Assembly: GCF_012912005.1 (NCBI RefSeq)
Contig: NZ_JABBEA010000006.1
Location: forward strand, 124,001-188,000
From: Paenibacillus sp. SZ31
GTDB lineage: Bacteria > Bacillota > Bacilli > Paenibacillales > Paenibacillaceae
DNA: 64,000 nt
Direction of reading: 5' to 3'
The notes under the pieces were generated by a model that ran no database searches, was not told the origin of the DNA, and saw only the letters and a program-made list of their open reading frames with translations. The translations under genes were made by a program, and so were the position numbers. Below, piece by piece: positions 54,200-63,993 of the stretch; position 1 is the first letter of the stretch, and each line of letters starts with the position of its first letter.

Positions 54200-54455
54200 T
54201 CGATACCTGAGAGTTTCACGATCAGCAGTGTCTCACGACAAGGTACATTGCCTGCAATTAAAGACAAGATCACCGGACTGACTGATCATATACCCCTTGG
54301 GTGGCGCAGTTCGCGCACTCTCCAGAGTTGCGTCCAACGATGGTACATTTACCTGAGAGATTAACCACTGCGCCGGGTGCGCAGCAGCTTGCTCCTTCGG
54401 TGCCTGAACTCCAGCCATTTTACTTGGCTAACCCAGGTCTCTCCCGCTCGTTATC
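54196..54455 (-). promoter_or_regulatory. Tandem glycine riboswitch
   Basis: Two aptamers are visible on the minus strand: the first with GGGAGAGACC, GCACCGAAGGAGCAA and AATCTCTCAGGTAAA, the second with CTCTGGAGAGTGC, CGCCACCCAAGGGG and AAACTCTCAGGTA. These are the conserved core elements of the gcvT-type glycine riboswitch. It precedes a transcription terminator and the serine deaminase genes, which links serine breakdown to the glycine level. Confidence 0.92.
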
Positions 54456-54525
54456 ATCCGCTGTATGGAACCATTCTGAGCTTATGTCAGAACAGTGATG
54501 GAAGTCGTTGATTTCTTCTTCATTA

Positions 54526-54554
54526 AGATTAATCGACCAGAAGATCAGTGTCAA
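54526..54554 (-). promoter_or_regulatory. Sigma-A promoter of the serine deaminase unit
   Basis: Minus strand TTGACA (54554-54549), 17 bases, TAATCT (54531-54526), about 60 bases before the first glycine aptamer. The remaining part of the gap up to 54811 holds no convincing gene. Confidence 0.65.
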
Positions 54555-54811
54555 CAAACTTAACGATTTCTTTGGGTATATTTCCTTCATTTCCGATTGA
54601 ACCGATAATAACCAGATTATTTTGTTAGCTTTCATTACATTAATGTGGTAAAAAGAGCTTTCAAACAGGTTATTTCGTTCCACATCAATTAGTAAAGTGC
54701 TCACTACTATTTATGATATTGTCCACGAAACCGTTCGGGTATTCAGGCAACCATCTATTTTGAACCACACTACTCAGTAGCCCATCCGGATCTGCGCATC
54801 TGGATCATAAT

Positions 54812-55867
54812 TCACAGTTCGTAGAAGATACTATCGTTTTGTACATAAGGTCTGCAATACTTGCTGCATAGCTTCGGCATGCGATCTTTCATCCATTCGT
54901 GCCTCGACTCGTTCGCCATCTGGAAAGCATAATAACCCAGCGTAAAGATCAACATGAACCCTTCCATTAATCGGATATCACGATCTGTCAGTGGTGCGAT
55001 CTGTTTCGTGTAACCGGATAAAAATATGTCACGTTCCTCCCGATTGAACATCAGCGCTGCCCCTCCGGCATCGAAAAGATAATAACCATAACCGTGTAGA
55101 CAAAAATCAATCATGGAGATTCCCTGATCCGTTATCAGCAGATTGTTGCGAGTAATATCCCCATGAATAACTCCCCATGTCTTTGCATCGTGCGGGTATT
55201 TTTCCAGCTGCTCATTAATGTTCTCGAACATCTCTCGAAGCAGATCAAAGTCTTCCGTTGTAAAAATTCCAAGTCGGACGCCTTCCTCCAACTGCCCTAG
55301 CATGACCAAATTCTCATGGGTGTTACCATATGCCGGCCGTACCTTCGTTCGATCTAGCTGGCTCATCTCTCTTCCTGTCCGCTGATGATCGTTGCCATCC
55401 ACCTGTACACGTCCATATTGATGAAGCGTCTGCAGTTGGACACCTAGGTCATAGATTTGCTCTGTTGTCAGGCGTTCTCCCTGCTGGATGTCCCTGCCCT
55501 CAATCCACTCTAGTACGGTACAGCAGATTTCTTTACCCGCTTCACTTGTCCATACCGTGACCCAGTCTCCCGACACATTGCGTACCGGATGCTGCACGCG
55601 CAATGTTGTCGTTGCATTTAACTCATGAAGCAGGTTCATCTCCGCCTCCAGTGCAGGAAGCGTATGCTGAATGCCTGTCATACTTGCATATGCGGCTTGA
55701 TGGATACGTAGTAGATACTTCTGCCCACTAGCTTCATCAACGACATGATACGTCAGATTCTCATTGTGGCGAATATAGGAAACGACAGGTTTCTCCATGT
55801 TATAGTTCTGTATAATCTGAGCTGCCATATGGTCGTAAGACGTCTGATCCGTAGTGATTATCAACAT
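54812..55867 (-). CDS. APH-type phosphotransferase family protein
   Basis: A 351-residue kinase-like protein of the aminoglycoside phosphotransferase/homoserine kinase type II family. Visible are YIRHNENLTYHV (nucleotide loop), YLLRIHQ (Lys replaced, Arg present), the catalytic loop WGVIHGDITRNNLLI and the metal motif ISMIDFCLHGYGYYLFD. The substrate is unknown; relatives include homoserine, choline and fructosamine kinases. The start is uncertain: AAGGAG directly abuts the ATG at 55867, a TTG follows at 55864, and the next ATG is 55828. Single gene downstream of the pst operon terminator. Confidence 0.8.
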   Translation of the reverse strand: MLIITTDQTSYDHMAAQIIQNYNMEKPVVSYIRHNENLTYHVVDEASGQKYLLRIHQAAYASMTGIQHTLPALEAEMNLLHELNATTTLRVQHPVRNVSGDWVTVWTSEAGKEICCTVLEWIEGRDIQQGERLTTEQIYDLGVQLQTLHQYGRVQVDGNDHQRTGREMSQLDRTKVRPAYGNTHENLVMLGQLEEGVRLGIFTTEDFDLLREMFENINEQLEKYPHDAKTWGVIHGDITRNNLLITDQGISMIDFCLHGYGYYLFDAGGAALMFNREERDIFLSGYTKQIAPLTDRDIRLMEGFMLIFTLGYYAFQMANESRHEWMKDRMPKLCSKYCRPYVQNDSIFYEL

Positions 55868-55959
55868 CTCCTTCGAAGTTATGTAAACGCTATCTTAATA
55901 TTAAGTATCGTAGCATAATGTTTATCCCGCATACAGAAAACCCCACTAAAATTATAAAT

Positions 55960-56005
55960 AAAAAAAAGCACAACCCCCGAACAACCGTTCAGGCATTGTG
56001 CTTTC
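55960..56005 (-). terminator. Rho-independent terminator of the pst operon
   Basis: Minus strand AAGCACAA with TTGTGCTT and GAACGGTTGTTC inside, followed by eight T. It lies 60 bases after the pstB stop. Confidence 0.88.
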
Positions 56006-56067
56006 TTTTGTCTCTATTATTTCTCTATCTCTCTGTCTGTTACTCTATGTGACACTCCATGATCCAA

Positions 56068-56823
56068 TTAACCGAAACGACCCATAATGTATTCTTGCGT
56101 CAGACGGTTGTCGGGGTTCGTGAAAATGTGCTCCGTATCCCCGTGCTCAACCATAGTGCCCAGATAGAAATATGCCGTGTAATCCGAGATGCGTGCCGCC
56201 TGCTGCATATTATGGGTAACAATGACGATCCGCAGATCTTTCTTAAGCTCGGTAATCAATTCCTCAACTTTACCTGTAGATACCGGGTCAAGTGCAGATG
56301 CCGGCTCATCGAGCAGCAGAATCTGCGGGTCAACAGACAAAGCGCGAGCGATACACAGACGTTGCTGTTGTCCGCCGGAGAGAGACAGAGCTGACTCATG
56401 CAGTCTGTCTTTCACTTCGTCCCAGAGCGCAGCACGGCGCAAGCTTTTTTCCACAATTTCATCCAGTGCCTTCTTACTCTTCGTACCACGGTAGCGGGGG
56501 CCAAACGCGATATTGTTGTAGATGGACTTATGAAAAGGGTTCGGCTTCTGCCATACCATGCCAATCTTCTGACGAAGCTTGATTACATCGGTTCCAGGCT
56601 CATTCAGATCGTTACCGTCCATCCAGATATGTCCCTCTGTGCGGGAACCTGCGATCTCATCATTCATCCGGTTCAGCGACCGGAGGAACGTGGATTTACC
56701 GCAACCAGACGGCCCAATAAGCGCCGTTACGCTTGCTTCAGGAAACGTCAGACTGATCTGCTTGACCGCCTGGAAATGTCCATAATATATGCTTAACTGT
56801 TCCGTACCAAAAGGTATGGCCAT
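56068..56823 (-). CDS. pstB: Phosphate ABC transporter ATP-binding protein PstB
   Basis: ATPase of the high-affinity phosphate importer, 251 residues, cytoplasmic. Walker A is [19 protein letters not shown], the signature is [18 protein letters not shown], Walker B is [13 protein letters not shown], the switch His is in [15 protein letters not shown]. PstB-specific parts are [20 protein letters not shown] and [24 protein letters not shown] precedes the ATG. Last gene of pstSCAB; no phoU follows. Confidence 0.96.
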   Translation of the reverse strand: MAIPFGTEQLSIYYGHFQAVKQISLTFPEASVTALIGPSGCGKSTFLRSLNRMNDEIAGSRTEGHIWMDGNDLNEPGTDVIKLRQKIGMVWQKPNPFHKSIYNNIAFGPRYRGTKSKKALDEIVEKSLRRAALWDEVKDRLHESALSLSGGQQQRLCIARALSVDPQILLLDEPASALDPVSTGKVEELITELKKDLRIVIVTHNMQQAARISDYTAYFYLGTMVEHGDTEHIFTNPDNRLTQEYIMGRFG

Positions 56824-56835
56824 GTTGGTTCCTCC

Positions 56836-57729
56836 TTATTTCGAAGCTGTCATGCGGCGGAATACAACCCGACCGATCCAGCGTGCACTTAGATTGAACG
56901 CCAGCACGAGAATGACAAGCACGGCGGATGCCCCTGCTGCCACTTCTTTGGAATCTGGCCCAATGCCTTCACTATTTACTTTCCAGATATGGACAGCAAG
57001 TGTCTCTGCCGGACGGAAAGGATTAAGCGGTGATCTTGGACTCGTCGGATTCCAATCTGTAAAGTCCAATGGTGGGCTACTCATACCTGCGGTGAACATC
57101 AGCGCGGCTGCTTCACCGAAGATCCGGCCCGATGCCAGGATCGTACCCGTAATCAAGCTCGGCAATGCCACAGGCAGCAGAATGGAAGTGATAATCTTCC
57201 ACTTGGACAGTCCAAGCGCCAGACCTGCTTCCTTTTGTTCCTTCGGAACGGCCCGGAAGGCCTGCTCCGTTGTCCGTACCATCAGTGGCAAGTTAAAGAT
57301 CGCCAGAGCCAAGGCACCCGAGATCAGGGAGAAACCAAGACCAAATTGATTGACTAGCAGTAAGAGACCAAACAAACCAATAACGATGGATGGGAATGAT
57401 GACAATACTTCAACGACCAGACGAATGAAGCTGGTAATCTTACCTGGCTTGGCGTATTCCGCCATGTAAATTCCGCCGCCCCATCCGAGTGGAATGGTAA
57501 CAATCAAGGTCAGAACAAGCAAGAATACGGAGTTAAAGAGCTGTGGACCAATTCCGCCGCCACCCTTAAGCAACTGTGGTGCGCTCGTCAGGAAGTTCCA
57601 GCTAATATGTCCAATTCCTCTATACATGATGAATCCAAGCAGACCGAGCAATAGAATAACAATGAATAGGGCCAATACAACGATAACGGATGTTGCAATC
57701 TTATCTACCGTTTTTGCCTTCATTTTCAT
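56836..57729 (-). CDS. pstA: Phosphate ABC transporter permease PstA
   Basis: Second membrane subunit of the phosphate importer, 297 residues with six membrane segments. Typical parts are YRGIGHISWNFLTSAPQLLK, GGGIGPQLFNSVFLL, WGGGIYMAEYAKPGKIT, LSSFPSIVIGLFGLLLLVN and the ATPase-contact loop EAGLALGLSKWKIITSILLP. Its start overlaps the pstC stop by four bases. GGAGGA precedes the ATG; pstB follows after 12 bases. Confidence 0.95.
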   Translation of the reverse strand: MKMKAKTVDKIATSVIVVLALFIVILLLGLLGFIMYRGIGHISWNFLTSAPQLLKGGGGIGPQLFNSVFLLVLTLIVTIPLGWGGGIYMAEYAKPGKITSFIRLVVEVLSSFPSIVIGLFGLLLLVNQFGLGFSLISGALALAIFNLPLMVRTTEQAFRAVPKEQKEAGLALGLSKWKIITSILLPVALPSLITGTILASGRIFGEAAALMFTAGMSSPPLDFTDWNPTSPRSPLNPFRPAETLAVHIWKVNSEGIGPDSKEVAAGASAVLVILVLAFNLSARWIGRVVFRRMTASK

Positions 57730-58634
57730 ACCCGGTTCCTCCTTTCAAGCAGGCGAACCAGAATGACGAAGACAAATGTCATCACCAACAGGACAAGCGC
57801 CATACTCCACAGTGCATTGTTATGAACAGAACCCATCGTGGTGTTACCCATGCTGAGTGTAATTACACTTGTTAATGTTGAAGCCGATTCGAGCAAGGAT
57901 GTTGGAACATGCGGTGCATTACCGATAACCATCTGCACAGCAAGTGCCTCACCAAAAGCACGGGCCATACCCAAAACGACACCTGTCAACAAAGCTGGCA
58001 AAGTCGTTGGAATAATGACACGGTAGATGGTTTGCCAACGAGTGGCACCCAGTGCGTAGGAGGATTCACGCAATCCTTTGGGCAACGCGGACAATGCATC
58101 TGCCATAATACTTGTGACCGTAGGAAGAATCATTACCGCGAGAACAAGACATCCGGCTGCAATCCCGACGCCTGTTCCACCAAAGATACTGCGAAGTAAA
58201 GGTACGATGACACTCAGACCGATAAATCCGTACACAACGGACGGAATTCCAGACAAAAGCTCAATCGCAGGCTGCAATATCTTTTTCCCTTTACCTGGTA
58301 CAATCTCTGTCATGAAGAGTGCTGCACACAGACCAAGCGGACTTGCGATCAGTGCTGCAAGCAAGGTTGTGATGAAAGAACCTGTAATGAACGGCAATGC
58401 CCCGTAGAAAGCAGGTTCCCCCGTTGGATTCCATGTTTTCCCACCAAGGAATTCACTTATGCTTATTCCATTTTGGAAAAATGTTGATAGTCCCTTGGAC
58501 GCTACAAAATAAACAATGGAAAACATGACAACGATCAGGAAAACGACACAAATCGACGTATAGATCCGTCCCGTCCACTCTTCCCAATAATGTTTCTCTT
58601 TTAAGGGCCGGCGCGGTTTCAACTTGTTATTCAT
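57726..58634 (-). CDS. pstC: Phosphate ABC transporter permease PstC
   Basis: First membrane subunit of the phosphate importer, 302 residues, six membrane segments. Typical parts are FLGGKTWNPTGEPAFYGALP, IAGSFITT-like FITGSFITTLLAALIASPLG, LLSGIPSVVYGFIGLSVIVP and the ATPase-contact loop LRESSYALGATRWQTIYRVI. AGGGGGA precedes the ATG at 58634; an in-frame ATG at 58670 lacks a ribosome site. It lies behind pstS, with a hairpin between them. Confidence 0.95.
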   Translation of the reverse strand: MNNKLKPRRPLKEKHYWEEWTGRIYTSICVVFLIVVMFSIVYFVASKGLSTFFQNGISISEFLGGKTWNPTGEPAFYGALPFITGSFITTLLAALIASPLGLCAALFMTEIVPGKGKKILQPAIELLSGIPSVVYGFIGLSVIVPLLRSIFGGTGVGIAAGCLVLAVMILPTVTSIMADALSALPKGLRESSYALGATRWQTIYRVIIPTTLPALLTGVVLGMARAFGEALAVQMVIGNAPHVPTSLLESASTLTSVITLSMGNTTMGSVHNNALWSMALVLLVMTFVFVILVRLLERRNRV

Positions 58635-58724
58635 TACCGTTCCCCCTTCGGTCTGTTCCATAACAACCATCCTTCTATAGTAGAATTAGTGCAAAATATG
58701 GGATTATTTCAGAGCAAACCGCGT

Positions 58725-58753
58725 AAAGAGGCGGGACCTAAGTCCGCCTCTTT
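58725..58753 (-). promoter_or_regulatory. Intercistronic hairpin between pstS and pstC
   Basis: AAAGAGGCGGAC with GTCCCGCCTCTTT (one bulge) and a 3-4 base loop, no T run. Such a structure can stabilise pstS mRNA or lower read-through, giving more binding protein than permease. Confidence 0.6.
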
Positions 58754-58775
58754 CGCTGTATGCGCAAGTCAAAGA

Positions 58776-59702
58776 TTATTGAACCACATTACCTGCTACA
58801 TCGCGTTTTACTTTCATACCTGACATTGGAATGTATCCAAGTTCAGTCACGTCATTTTGTTGAATTTCGTCACTCAAGATGTAATCCAAGAATGCTTGTG
58901 TTGCTGCATCTGGCGTACCTTTCGTATACATGTGCTCGTAAGCCCATACTGGATAAGTTCCTGCTTCCACGTTCTCAACTGTTGCTTCTACACCTTCGTA
59001 TTTCAGAACGGTCAAGCTGTCATCCAGGTAAGACAAGGCCAGGTAACCAATAGCGCCTGGTGTTTCAGCTACCAATTTTCTTACGTTACCTGAAGAATCT
59101 TCTTGAATGGAACCTTGGATATCACCCATTTTTTCACCCAATGCATACTTCTCGAAAGTTGCACGAGTACCGGAACTACTCGGACGGTTTACAATAACGA
59201 TTGCTTGATCCGCACCGCCAACGTCTTTCCAGTTCGTTACTTTACCAGAGAAAATGTCGATCAGTTGTTGCTTCGTCAAATCTTCTACACCTGTATCTTT
59301 GTTGCTAACTGGCGCCATAGCTACTACTGCTACCTGATGGTCAACCAATTCTTTTACTTTGGCTTCGTCCTCCAGCTTCTCTTCTGCAAATACATCAGAG
59401 TTACCGATTGTAGCTTGTCCGTCAGATACTTGTGTCAAACCAGTACCACTACCGCCACCTTGAACTTGAACCGTTACGTTCTTATATTCATCAACTGCCA
59501 TAAATTTCTGTCCAGCTTGTTCTACCAGAGGTAGCAATGCTGTCGATCCGACTGCCAGAATATTACCGCTAAGCTCAGTAGCAGCCTCTCCTGATCCATT
59601 GCTTGCAGCACCCTCTGTACCAGCGTCATTTTTCGATCCGCATGCAGCGAGCACCAGTACGAACGTTAAGGTCATCAAAATAAACGGCAACTTTTTAAAC
59701 AT
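58776..59702 (-). CDS. pstS: Phosphate-binding lipoprotein PstS
   Basis: Extracytoplasmic phosphate receptor of the importer, 308 residues. The signal peptide ends in the lipobox LAAC. The phosphate-binding loops are visible: VGSTALLPLVEQAG, QGGGSGTGLTQVSDGQATIG, VIVNRPSSSGTRATFEKYAL and TPGAIGYLALSYL. GGGGGAGG precedes the ATG. Promoter sequence with PhoP-like boxes lies upstream, so expression on phosphate starvation is expected. Confidence 0.95.
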   Translation of the reverse strand: MFKKLPFILMTLTFVLVLAACGSKNDAGTEGAASNGSGEAATELSGNILAVGSTALLPLVEQAGQKFMAVDEYKNVTVQVQGGGSGTGLTQVSDGQATIGNSDVFAEEKLEDEAKVKELVDHQVAVVAMAPVSNKDTGVEDLTKQQLIDIFSGKVTNWKDVGGADQAIVIVNRPSSSGTRATFEKYALGEKMGDIQGSIQEDSSGNVRKLVAETPGAIGYLALSYLDDSLTVLKYEGVEATVENVEAGTYPVWAYEHMYTKGTPDAATQAFLDYILSDEIQQNDVTELGYIPMSGMKVKRDVAGNVVQ

Positions 59703-59773
59703 GTTTTGTTTTCCTCCCCCAATGTGGTGATGGCGTTTTGTGAATTTGTTTGTTCACCATCAACTCTTTACTC

Positions 59774-59827
59774 ATTGTAGTTTCGGTATGTCATCTTAAA
59801 ATCAGTGTTTTGTAAACGCAATGTTAA
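59774..59827 (-). promoter_or_regulatory. PhoP-box promoter of pstS
   Basis: Minus strand TTAACA (59827-59822) and TTTACA (59816-59811), 11 bases apart, fit the direct-repeat PhoP box; TACAAT (59779-59774) fits the -10 element. No good -35 element is present, as usual for activated promoters. Confidence 0.65.
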
Positions 59828-59873
59828 AAATATCGGCATCATTTTGAAATATTTGGGATTTATTTGGTGCTGA

Positions 59874-60108
59874 AGTGGCCGCTCCGGGAACGGACGTTGT
59901 TTCAATCCGTATTGTGTCCAGATTTCCATGAAAAAAATTTACTTATAGAAATATTAAGTAGCTGATACCCTGAGTGGCCGTTCCGGTTACGGATCGTTCT
60001 TCTGATCGCTGTTGTCTCCAAATTTCTTTGATCAATAATTTTAATTGTTGTAATTAGGAGACAAAGGCGAACGCTTCGCTTCTTCAGAATCGATTCCGTC
60101 CCCTCCAC
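59874..60108. repeat. Tandem 99-bp-period repeat and large imperfect inverted repeat
   Basis: AGTGGCCGCTCCGGGAACGG at 59874 recurs as AGTGGCCGTTCCGGTTACGG at 59973; both units continue with similar GTGTCCAGATTTC / GTCTCCAAATTTC parts. The second unit then pairs with 60056-60108 (TTGTCTCC with GGAGACAA, and ACGGA with TCCGT at the ends). No convincing gene is present in 59828-60289. Confidence 0.6.
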
Positions 60109-60289
60109 TACGATTGCGGTTTCCCTGCGTTGTGTCAGCGCTCGTTGGATCTCAGGCATTTCAAGCTCCTGCCTGGGGTGTAGGCAAAGAAGGCCAGCCC
60201 TATTGTAGGCTGACCTTGTGTAAATGCTTAGGTGCTTAACAGAGAAACAGAATTTATTTCTTCTATAGAAGATGCAAAAGCAGGAAATA

Positions 60290-60328
60290 AAAAAAACTGC
60301 CTCACTGCCAGTGCGTAGGCACCAGCAG
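60290..60328 (-). terminator. Rho-independent terminator after arsB
   Basis: Minus strand CTGCTGGTGC-CTAC-GCACTGGCAG (two wobble pairs), then TGAGGCAGTTTTTTT. A second hairpin, AAGGTCAGCC with GGCTGGCCTT (60190-60217), lies further downstream. Confidence 0.75.
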
Positions 60329-60392
60329 AGAGAGCAGCCTTTTACATTAAAACAGATTATCTTATTACAACTTAATGTAAAACATAATTTTA

Positions 60393-61685
60393 CTAACCCA
60401 GAATCCATAACCATAATGCCAATCCGGCCAAGGTAATTAGCAATGTCGGGATCGTCAGGATGATGCCTGCCTTGAAATAATACCCCCATGTTATCTTCAC
60501 ACCTTTGCGGGACAACACGTGTAGCCACAACAATGTGGCAAGTGATCCAATTGGGGTCATTTTGGGACCCAGATCGGAACCAATAATATTGGCATAGATC
60601 AATGCCTCTTGAACGATACCTTCGGTATGTGCACCCTGGATGGCTAGCAGGTTAATCAACACGGTCGGCAGGTTGTTCATCACTGATGACAATACGGCAG
60701 CGATGATGCCCATTCCGAGGGAGGCAGCCAGTAGGCCATGCTCCGCTATGGCATCGAGCCAACGGCTCAGATGATCCGTTAACCCTGCATTACGCAGTCC
60801 ATATACGACGATATACATGCCCACTGAGAACACCACAATTGACCACGGTGCTTCCTTGATTACCCGTTTCAGATCAACCGCCTCACTCTTGCGTGCCAGT
60901 AAGGCGAATAGCAACGCAACGGAGCCAACGATAACCGACACAGGAATCGGCAGAAACTCACTGGATGCATAGGCCACCAGTAACAGCCCCAGCATGAACC
61001 AAGCGATTCGAAACATCCGTGGATCACGTATCGCTTCCTTCGGGTCACGTGCCGCGGAGATGTCGTAGCGAAGGGGTATGCTTTTATGATAAAACAAGAA
61101 CAGCATCCCCGTACTCGCTACGATTGAGAACAGATTGGGTACGACCATGCGCACCGCATATTCCACAAATGTAATACCAAAGAAATCAGCAGACACAATG
61201 TTAACCAGATTGCTGACGACCAGCGGCAATGATGTGGTATCGGCGATAAATCCACTCGCCATCACAAAAGCCAGCACCATGCGCTCATCAAACTTCAATG
61301 CACGCACCATTGCCAGTACAATTGGCGTCAGAATGAGCGCCGCACCGTCATTCGCGAACAGCGCAGATACTGCGGCACCCAGCAAAATGGAGTAGAAGAA
61401 CAATCTGCGACCGTCCCCTCCAGCCAGCCTTGCCATGTGAAGAGCAGCCCATTCGAAGAAACCCGTCTCGTCGAGAATGAGAGAAATCATAATAATGCCG
61501 ACAAAAGCCAACGTTGCATTCCATACAATGGATGCCACATCCGATGCGTCGTTCAAGCTGACGACTCCACACAGCAGGGCAAGCAATGCCCCACCCGAGG
61601 CAGTCCAACCAATACCCAATCCGCGAGGTTGCCAGATCACCAAGGTGATCGTTACTGCAAAAATCAATATTGCTACGTATACCAT
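60393..61685 (-). CDS. arsB: ArsB-type arsenite efflux permease (ion transporter superfamily)
   Basis: A membrane transporter of 430 residues with about 12 hydrophobic segments, the size of Bacillus ArsB. Typical parts are [20 protein letters not shown], then [58 protein letters not shown] and [20 protein letters not shown]. ArsB moves arsenite or antimonite out of the cell. No arsR or arsC gene is adjacent, so a related anion/NhaD-type role cannot be excluded. The start at 61685 follows GGAGG by 5 bases; the longer frame from 61739 would include that site. A promoter and an inverted repeat cover the start region. Confidence 0.85.
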   Translation of the reverse strand: MVYVAILIFAVTITLVIWQPRGLGIGWTASGGALLALLCGVVSLNDASDVASIVWNATLAFVGIIMISLILDETGFFEWAALHMARLAGGDGRRLFFYSILLGAAVSALFANDGAALILTPIVLAMVRALKFDERMVLAFVMASGFIADTTSLPLVVSNLVNIVSADFFGITFVEYAVRMVVPNLFSIVASTGMLFLFYHKSIPLRYDISAARDPKEAIRDPRMFRIAWFMLGLLLVAYASSEFLPIPVSVIVGSVALLFALLARKSEAVDLKRVIKEAPWSIVVFSVGMYIVVYGLRNAGLTDHLSRWLDAIAEHGLLAASLGMGIIAAVLSSVMNNLPTVLINLLAIQGAHTEGIVQEALIYANIIGSDLGPKMTPIGSLATLLWLHVLSRKGVKITWGYYFKAGIILTIPTLLITLAGLALWLWILG

Positions 61686-61690
61686 AGAGC

Positions 61691-61745
61691 CTCCTGCTGT
61701 ACCCTGTCTCGATATATTTATACAGGGCCGCAGGAGCAATGTCTA
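61691..61745 (-). promoter_or_regulatory. arsB promoter with interrupted inverted repeat covering the ribosome site
   Basis: Minus strand TAGACA (61745-61740), 17 bases, TATAAA (61722-61717). The inverted repeat CTCCTGC-N2-CCCTGT (61736-61722) with ACAGGG-N4-GCAGGAG (61707-61691) spans the spacer and the Shine-Dalgarno sequence. It may be an operator, or an RNA hairpin if transcription starts further upstream. Confidence 0.6.
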
Positions 61746-61793
61746 TCTTTATTTTGTTTTATAGAATCTGTAGTAAGTTTCGCTATCCAAATG

Positions 61794-63890
61794 TTAGGAT
61801 TTATCGTTACCCTTATCCTTCGGTGTATCCTCTACCATCTTGAACATGCCAAGCAGTCCTTGTAATTGTTCTGCCATGCTATTCAGATGTGCCGAGGATG
61901 ATGCAATCTCTTCTACCGACGCCAATTGCTCTTGTGAAGATGCAGACACGGATTCTGTATTTGCAGCAGATTCCTGAGTCACATTCGAAATATCGCTCAT
62001 CGCTTTGGCAACGTGGGATGCACCGTTCTCCAGTTGCTTCGTTGTTTCGGACAGGTCATCCAATGTATGAACAGCATCTTCCACTGCCTCCCGAATCTGG
62101 GCAAACGATTGTCCGGACGTATTCACGGCCTGAATTCCTTCTCCCACCCGAGTCTGGGCGGCATTCATGGCGATTAGGGCGGCATCCATATCCTGACGGA
62201 TATTGTGAACCACCTCACCGATCTGTGCTGCCGAGCTACCGGATTCTTCTGCCAGTTTACGCACTTCTCCTGCTACAACAGCAAACCCACGACCCGCATC
62301 ACCCGCTCTTGCCGCTTCAATGGAAGCATTCAATGCGAGCAAGTTCGTTTGTTTGGAGATGGAGGCAATGACATCAACCATGCTGCCGATCTCTACCGAA
62401 CGGGCATTCAGTGACTGAACCACTGTTCCCAGCTGCTCCACCGTTTCCTGGATGCTGTTCATCTGCTCTACAGCCTGTCCAGCTGCCTCATTACCAGAAG
62501 AAGCTGCTCCAGACGTATTCCGCATATTCGCCGTGATCGATTGCACACGCTCCGACATCATTCGAACATCTTCTGCCATTCGGCTCATCTGTCCAGATCC
62601 GTCTTTCACGCTGTTCACCTGTTGCTCAGCACCTTCAGCCAGTTCCTGAATGGCTAGTGTTGAATGTTCAATCGCTTTGGTTGTTTGTTCTGCACTAGCA
62701 GACAATTCTTGAGAAGAAGCGGATACCTGCTCTGTCGTTTCCTGTACACCCAGAATCATCATCCGCAGGTTATCAACCATACGCTCGAAATACTTCGCCA
62801 GATCACCGACTTCATCTTTACGCCCTGTTTCCATTTTCACGGTCAGGTCACCTTTACTCACGGCTCTGGCAGATTCCTGCAATCGTTTGATCGGACGTAG
62901 CATGGAACGAGTAAACCAAATAATAAAGATGAGGGTAAGGAACGTGGCCGCAAGAATAACAGCAAACGTCGCCATGCGAATATCCTTACTTGCATTGGTT
63001 ATTTCACTCTTGAACATCGTACCAGCAATCTTCCAGCCCGTTACTTCATTCGTTGAGAAAATCATCATTTTCGGTTGCTCGTTGAATTCGTAATCGAATT
63101 GGCCTTCTTGACCCTCGTACATTTCATCCAGCAAGCCGCTAGTTTCCTGCGTACCTGCATCAACTACAGGAGAAACGACATAATTTTTGTCGGCATCCAT
63201 AATGATGACATAGCCTTCTTTACCCACCTTAATGGATGCCTGTTCCTGCAGGTCTGTCAGATCAAGAGACAAACCAATAACACCCGATTGATCCTTTAAT
63301 GTTTTGGAGATAAATACAACCGCTACCCCATCCGTATTAATGGAGACATCTGAAACAACGACTGTACCTGGCTTCTCCATCGCAAGCGTGTACCACTCCC
63401 GCTCCCGTGGATCATATGCATCTCCCCGCGTGCTGCTCGCTGTTGGTTTACCTCGAACCATGACTCCTTCTGTCGTTCCCACAAAAATGTTCATGGCATC
63501 CAGATGTAAGCCCAGATATTGCTCCAGCTTCACCTGAACCTCAGGACTATCGTTCTCCCCTTTAATCAGGCTCGGATCAAGGGCATCCGCAAAATAGTTA
63601 ATGTCATGAATTTTATAACTCACTTGGCTTTCTACAATTGTATTGGCCGTGTTCACACTTTGCTGAGCGCTGTCCACTAGTTGTCCCTGTACGCCACCTT
63701 CAGCCATCGTTAGCGTGATCAAACCTATGGCCAGACTCGGCAGGAGTAGAACTGCCAGGAAAGAGACCAATAATTTGTTCCTTATATTCCAGACGAAACC
63801 TTTCTTTTTATTCTTCTTTTTATTTTTATTTTGTTTTGGTTTGGCAGGTTTCGCTGCTTTCATTGTTTTAGTATCCTGAGCTTCACTCAT
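61794..63890 (-). CDS. Methyl-accepting chemotaxis protein with dCache-type sensor
   Basis: A 698-residue chemoreceptor. A Lys-rich cytoplasmic start (about 10-32) is followed by TM1 ([20 protein letters not shown]), an extracellular sensor of about 250 residues with Cache features ([59 protein letters not shown]), TM2 ([19 protein letters not shown]), HAMP and the signalling domain with [20 protein letters not shown] and [20 protein letters not shown]. Cache receptors of this form often bind amino or organic acids. AGGGGGAG precedes the ATG. A sigma-D -10 element lies upstream. Confidence 0.95.
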   Translation of the reverse strand: MSEAQDTKTMKAAKPAKPKQNKNKKKNKKKGFVWNIRNKLLVSFLAVLLLPSLAIGLITLTMAEGGVQGQLVDSAQQSVNTANTIVESQVSYKIHDINYFADALDPSLIKGENDSPEVQVKLEQYLGLHLDAMNIFVGTTEGVMVRGKPTASSTRGDAYDPREREWYTLAMEKPGTVVVSDVSINTDGVAVVFISKTLKDQSGVIGLSLDLTDLQEQASIKVGKEGYVIIMDADKNYVVSPVVDAGTQETSGLLDEMYEGQEGQFDYEFNEQPKMMIFSTNEVTGWKIAGTMFKSEITNASKDIRMATFAVILAATFLTLIFIIWFTRSMLRPIKRLQESARAVSKGDLTVKMETGRKDEVGDLAKYFERMVDNLRMMILGVQETTEQVSASSQELSASAEQTTKAIEHSTLAIQELAEGAEQQVNSVKDGSGQMSRMAEDVRMMSERVQSITANMRNTSGAASSGNEAAGQAVEQMNSIQETVEQLGTVVQSLNARSVEIGSMVDVIASISKQTNLLALNASIEAARAGDAGRGFAVVAGEVRKLAEESGSSAAQIGEVVHNIRQDMDAALIAMNAAQTRVGEGIQAVNTSGQSFAQIREAVEDAVHTLDDLSETTKQLENGASHVAKAMSDISNVTQESAANTESVSASSQEQLASVEEIASSSAHLNSMAEQLQGLLGMFKMVEDTPKDKGNDKS

Positions 63891-63965
63891 GAATTTCTCC
63901 CCCTCTAAATGTAAAAATGCCCTCTTTCTTTGTATGTATGAATCAATCTAAAAGGCTTATCTTAT

Positions 63966-63993
63966 ATATCGGCTGGGTGAGGGTATTTATTTG
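63966..63993 (-). promoter_or_regulatory. Sigma-D promoter of the chemoreceptor gene
   Basis: Minus strand GCCGATAT (63973-63966) is an exact sigma-D -10 element. The -35 is less clear: CAAA at 63993-63990 has a 16-base spacing, TAAA at 63989-63986 a 12-base one. Confidence 0.65.

Noticed and set aside
54420..54704. Minus-strand frame of 94 codons upstream of the serine deaminase genes
   Set aside because: It overlaps the sigma-A promoter and the first glycine aptamer; conserved RNA structure explains the sequence.
59902..60528. Open frame of 208 codons on the minus strand between pstS and arsB
   Set aside because: It is Cys- and Arg-rich without any domain pattern, overlaps the arsB 3' end and the arsB terminator, and contains the repeat region; it is an accidental frame.
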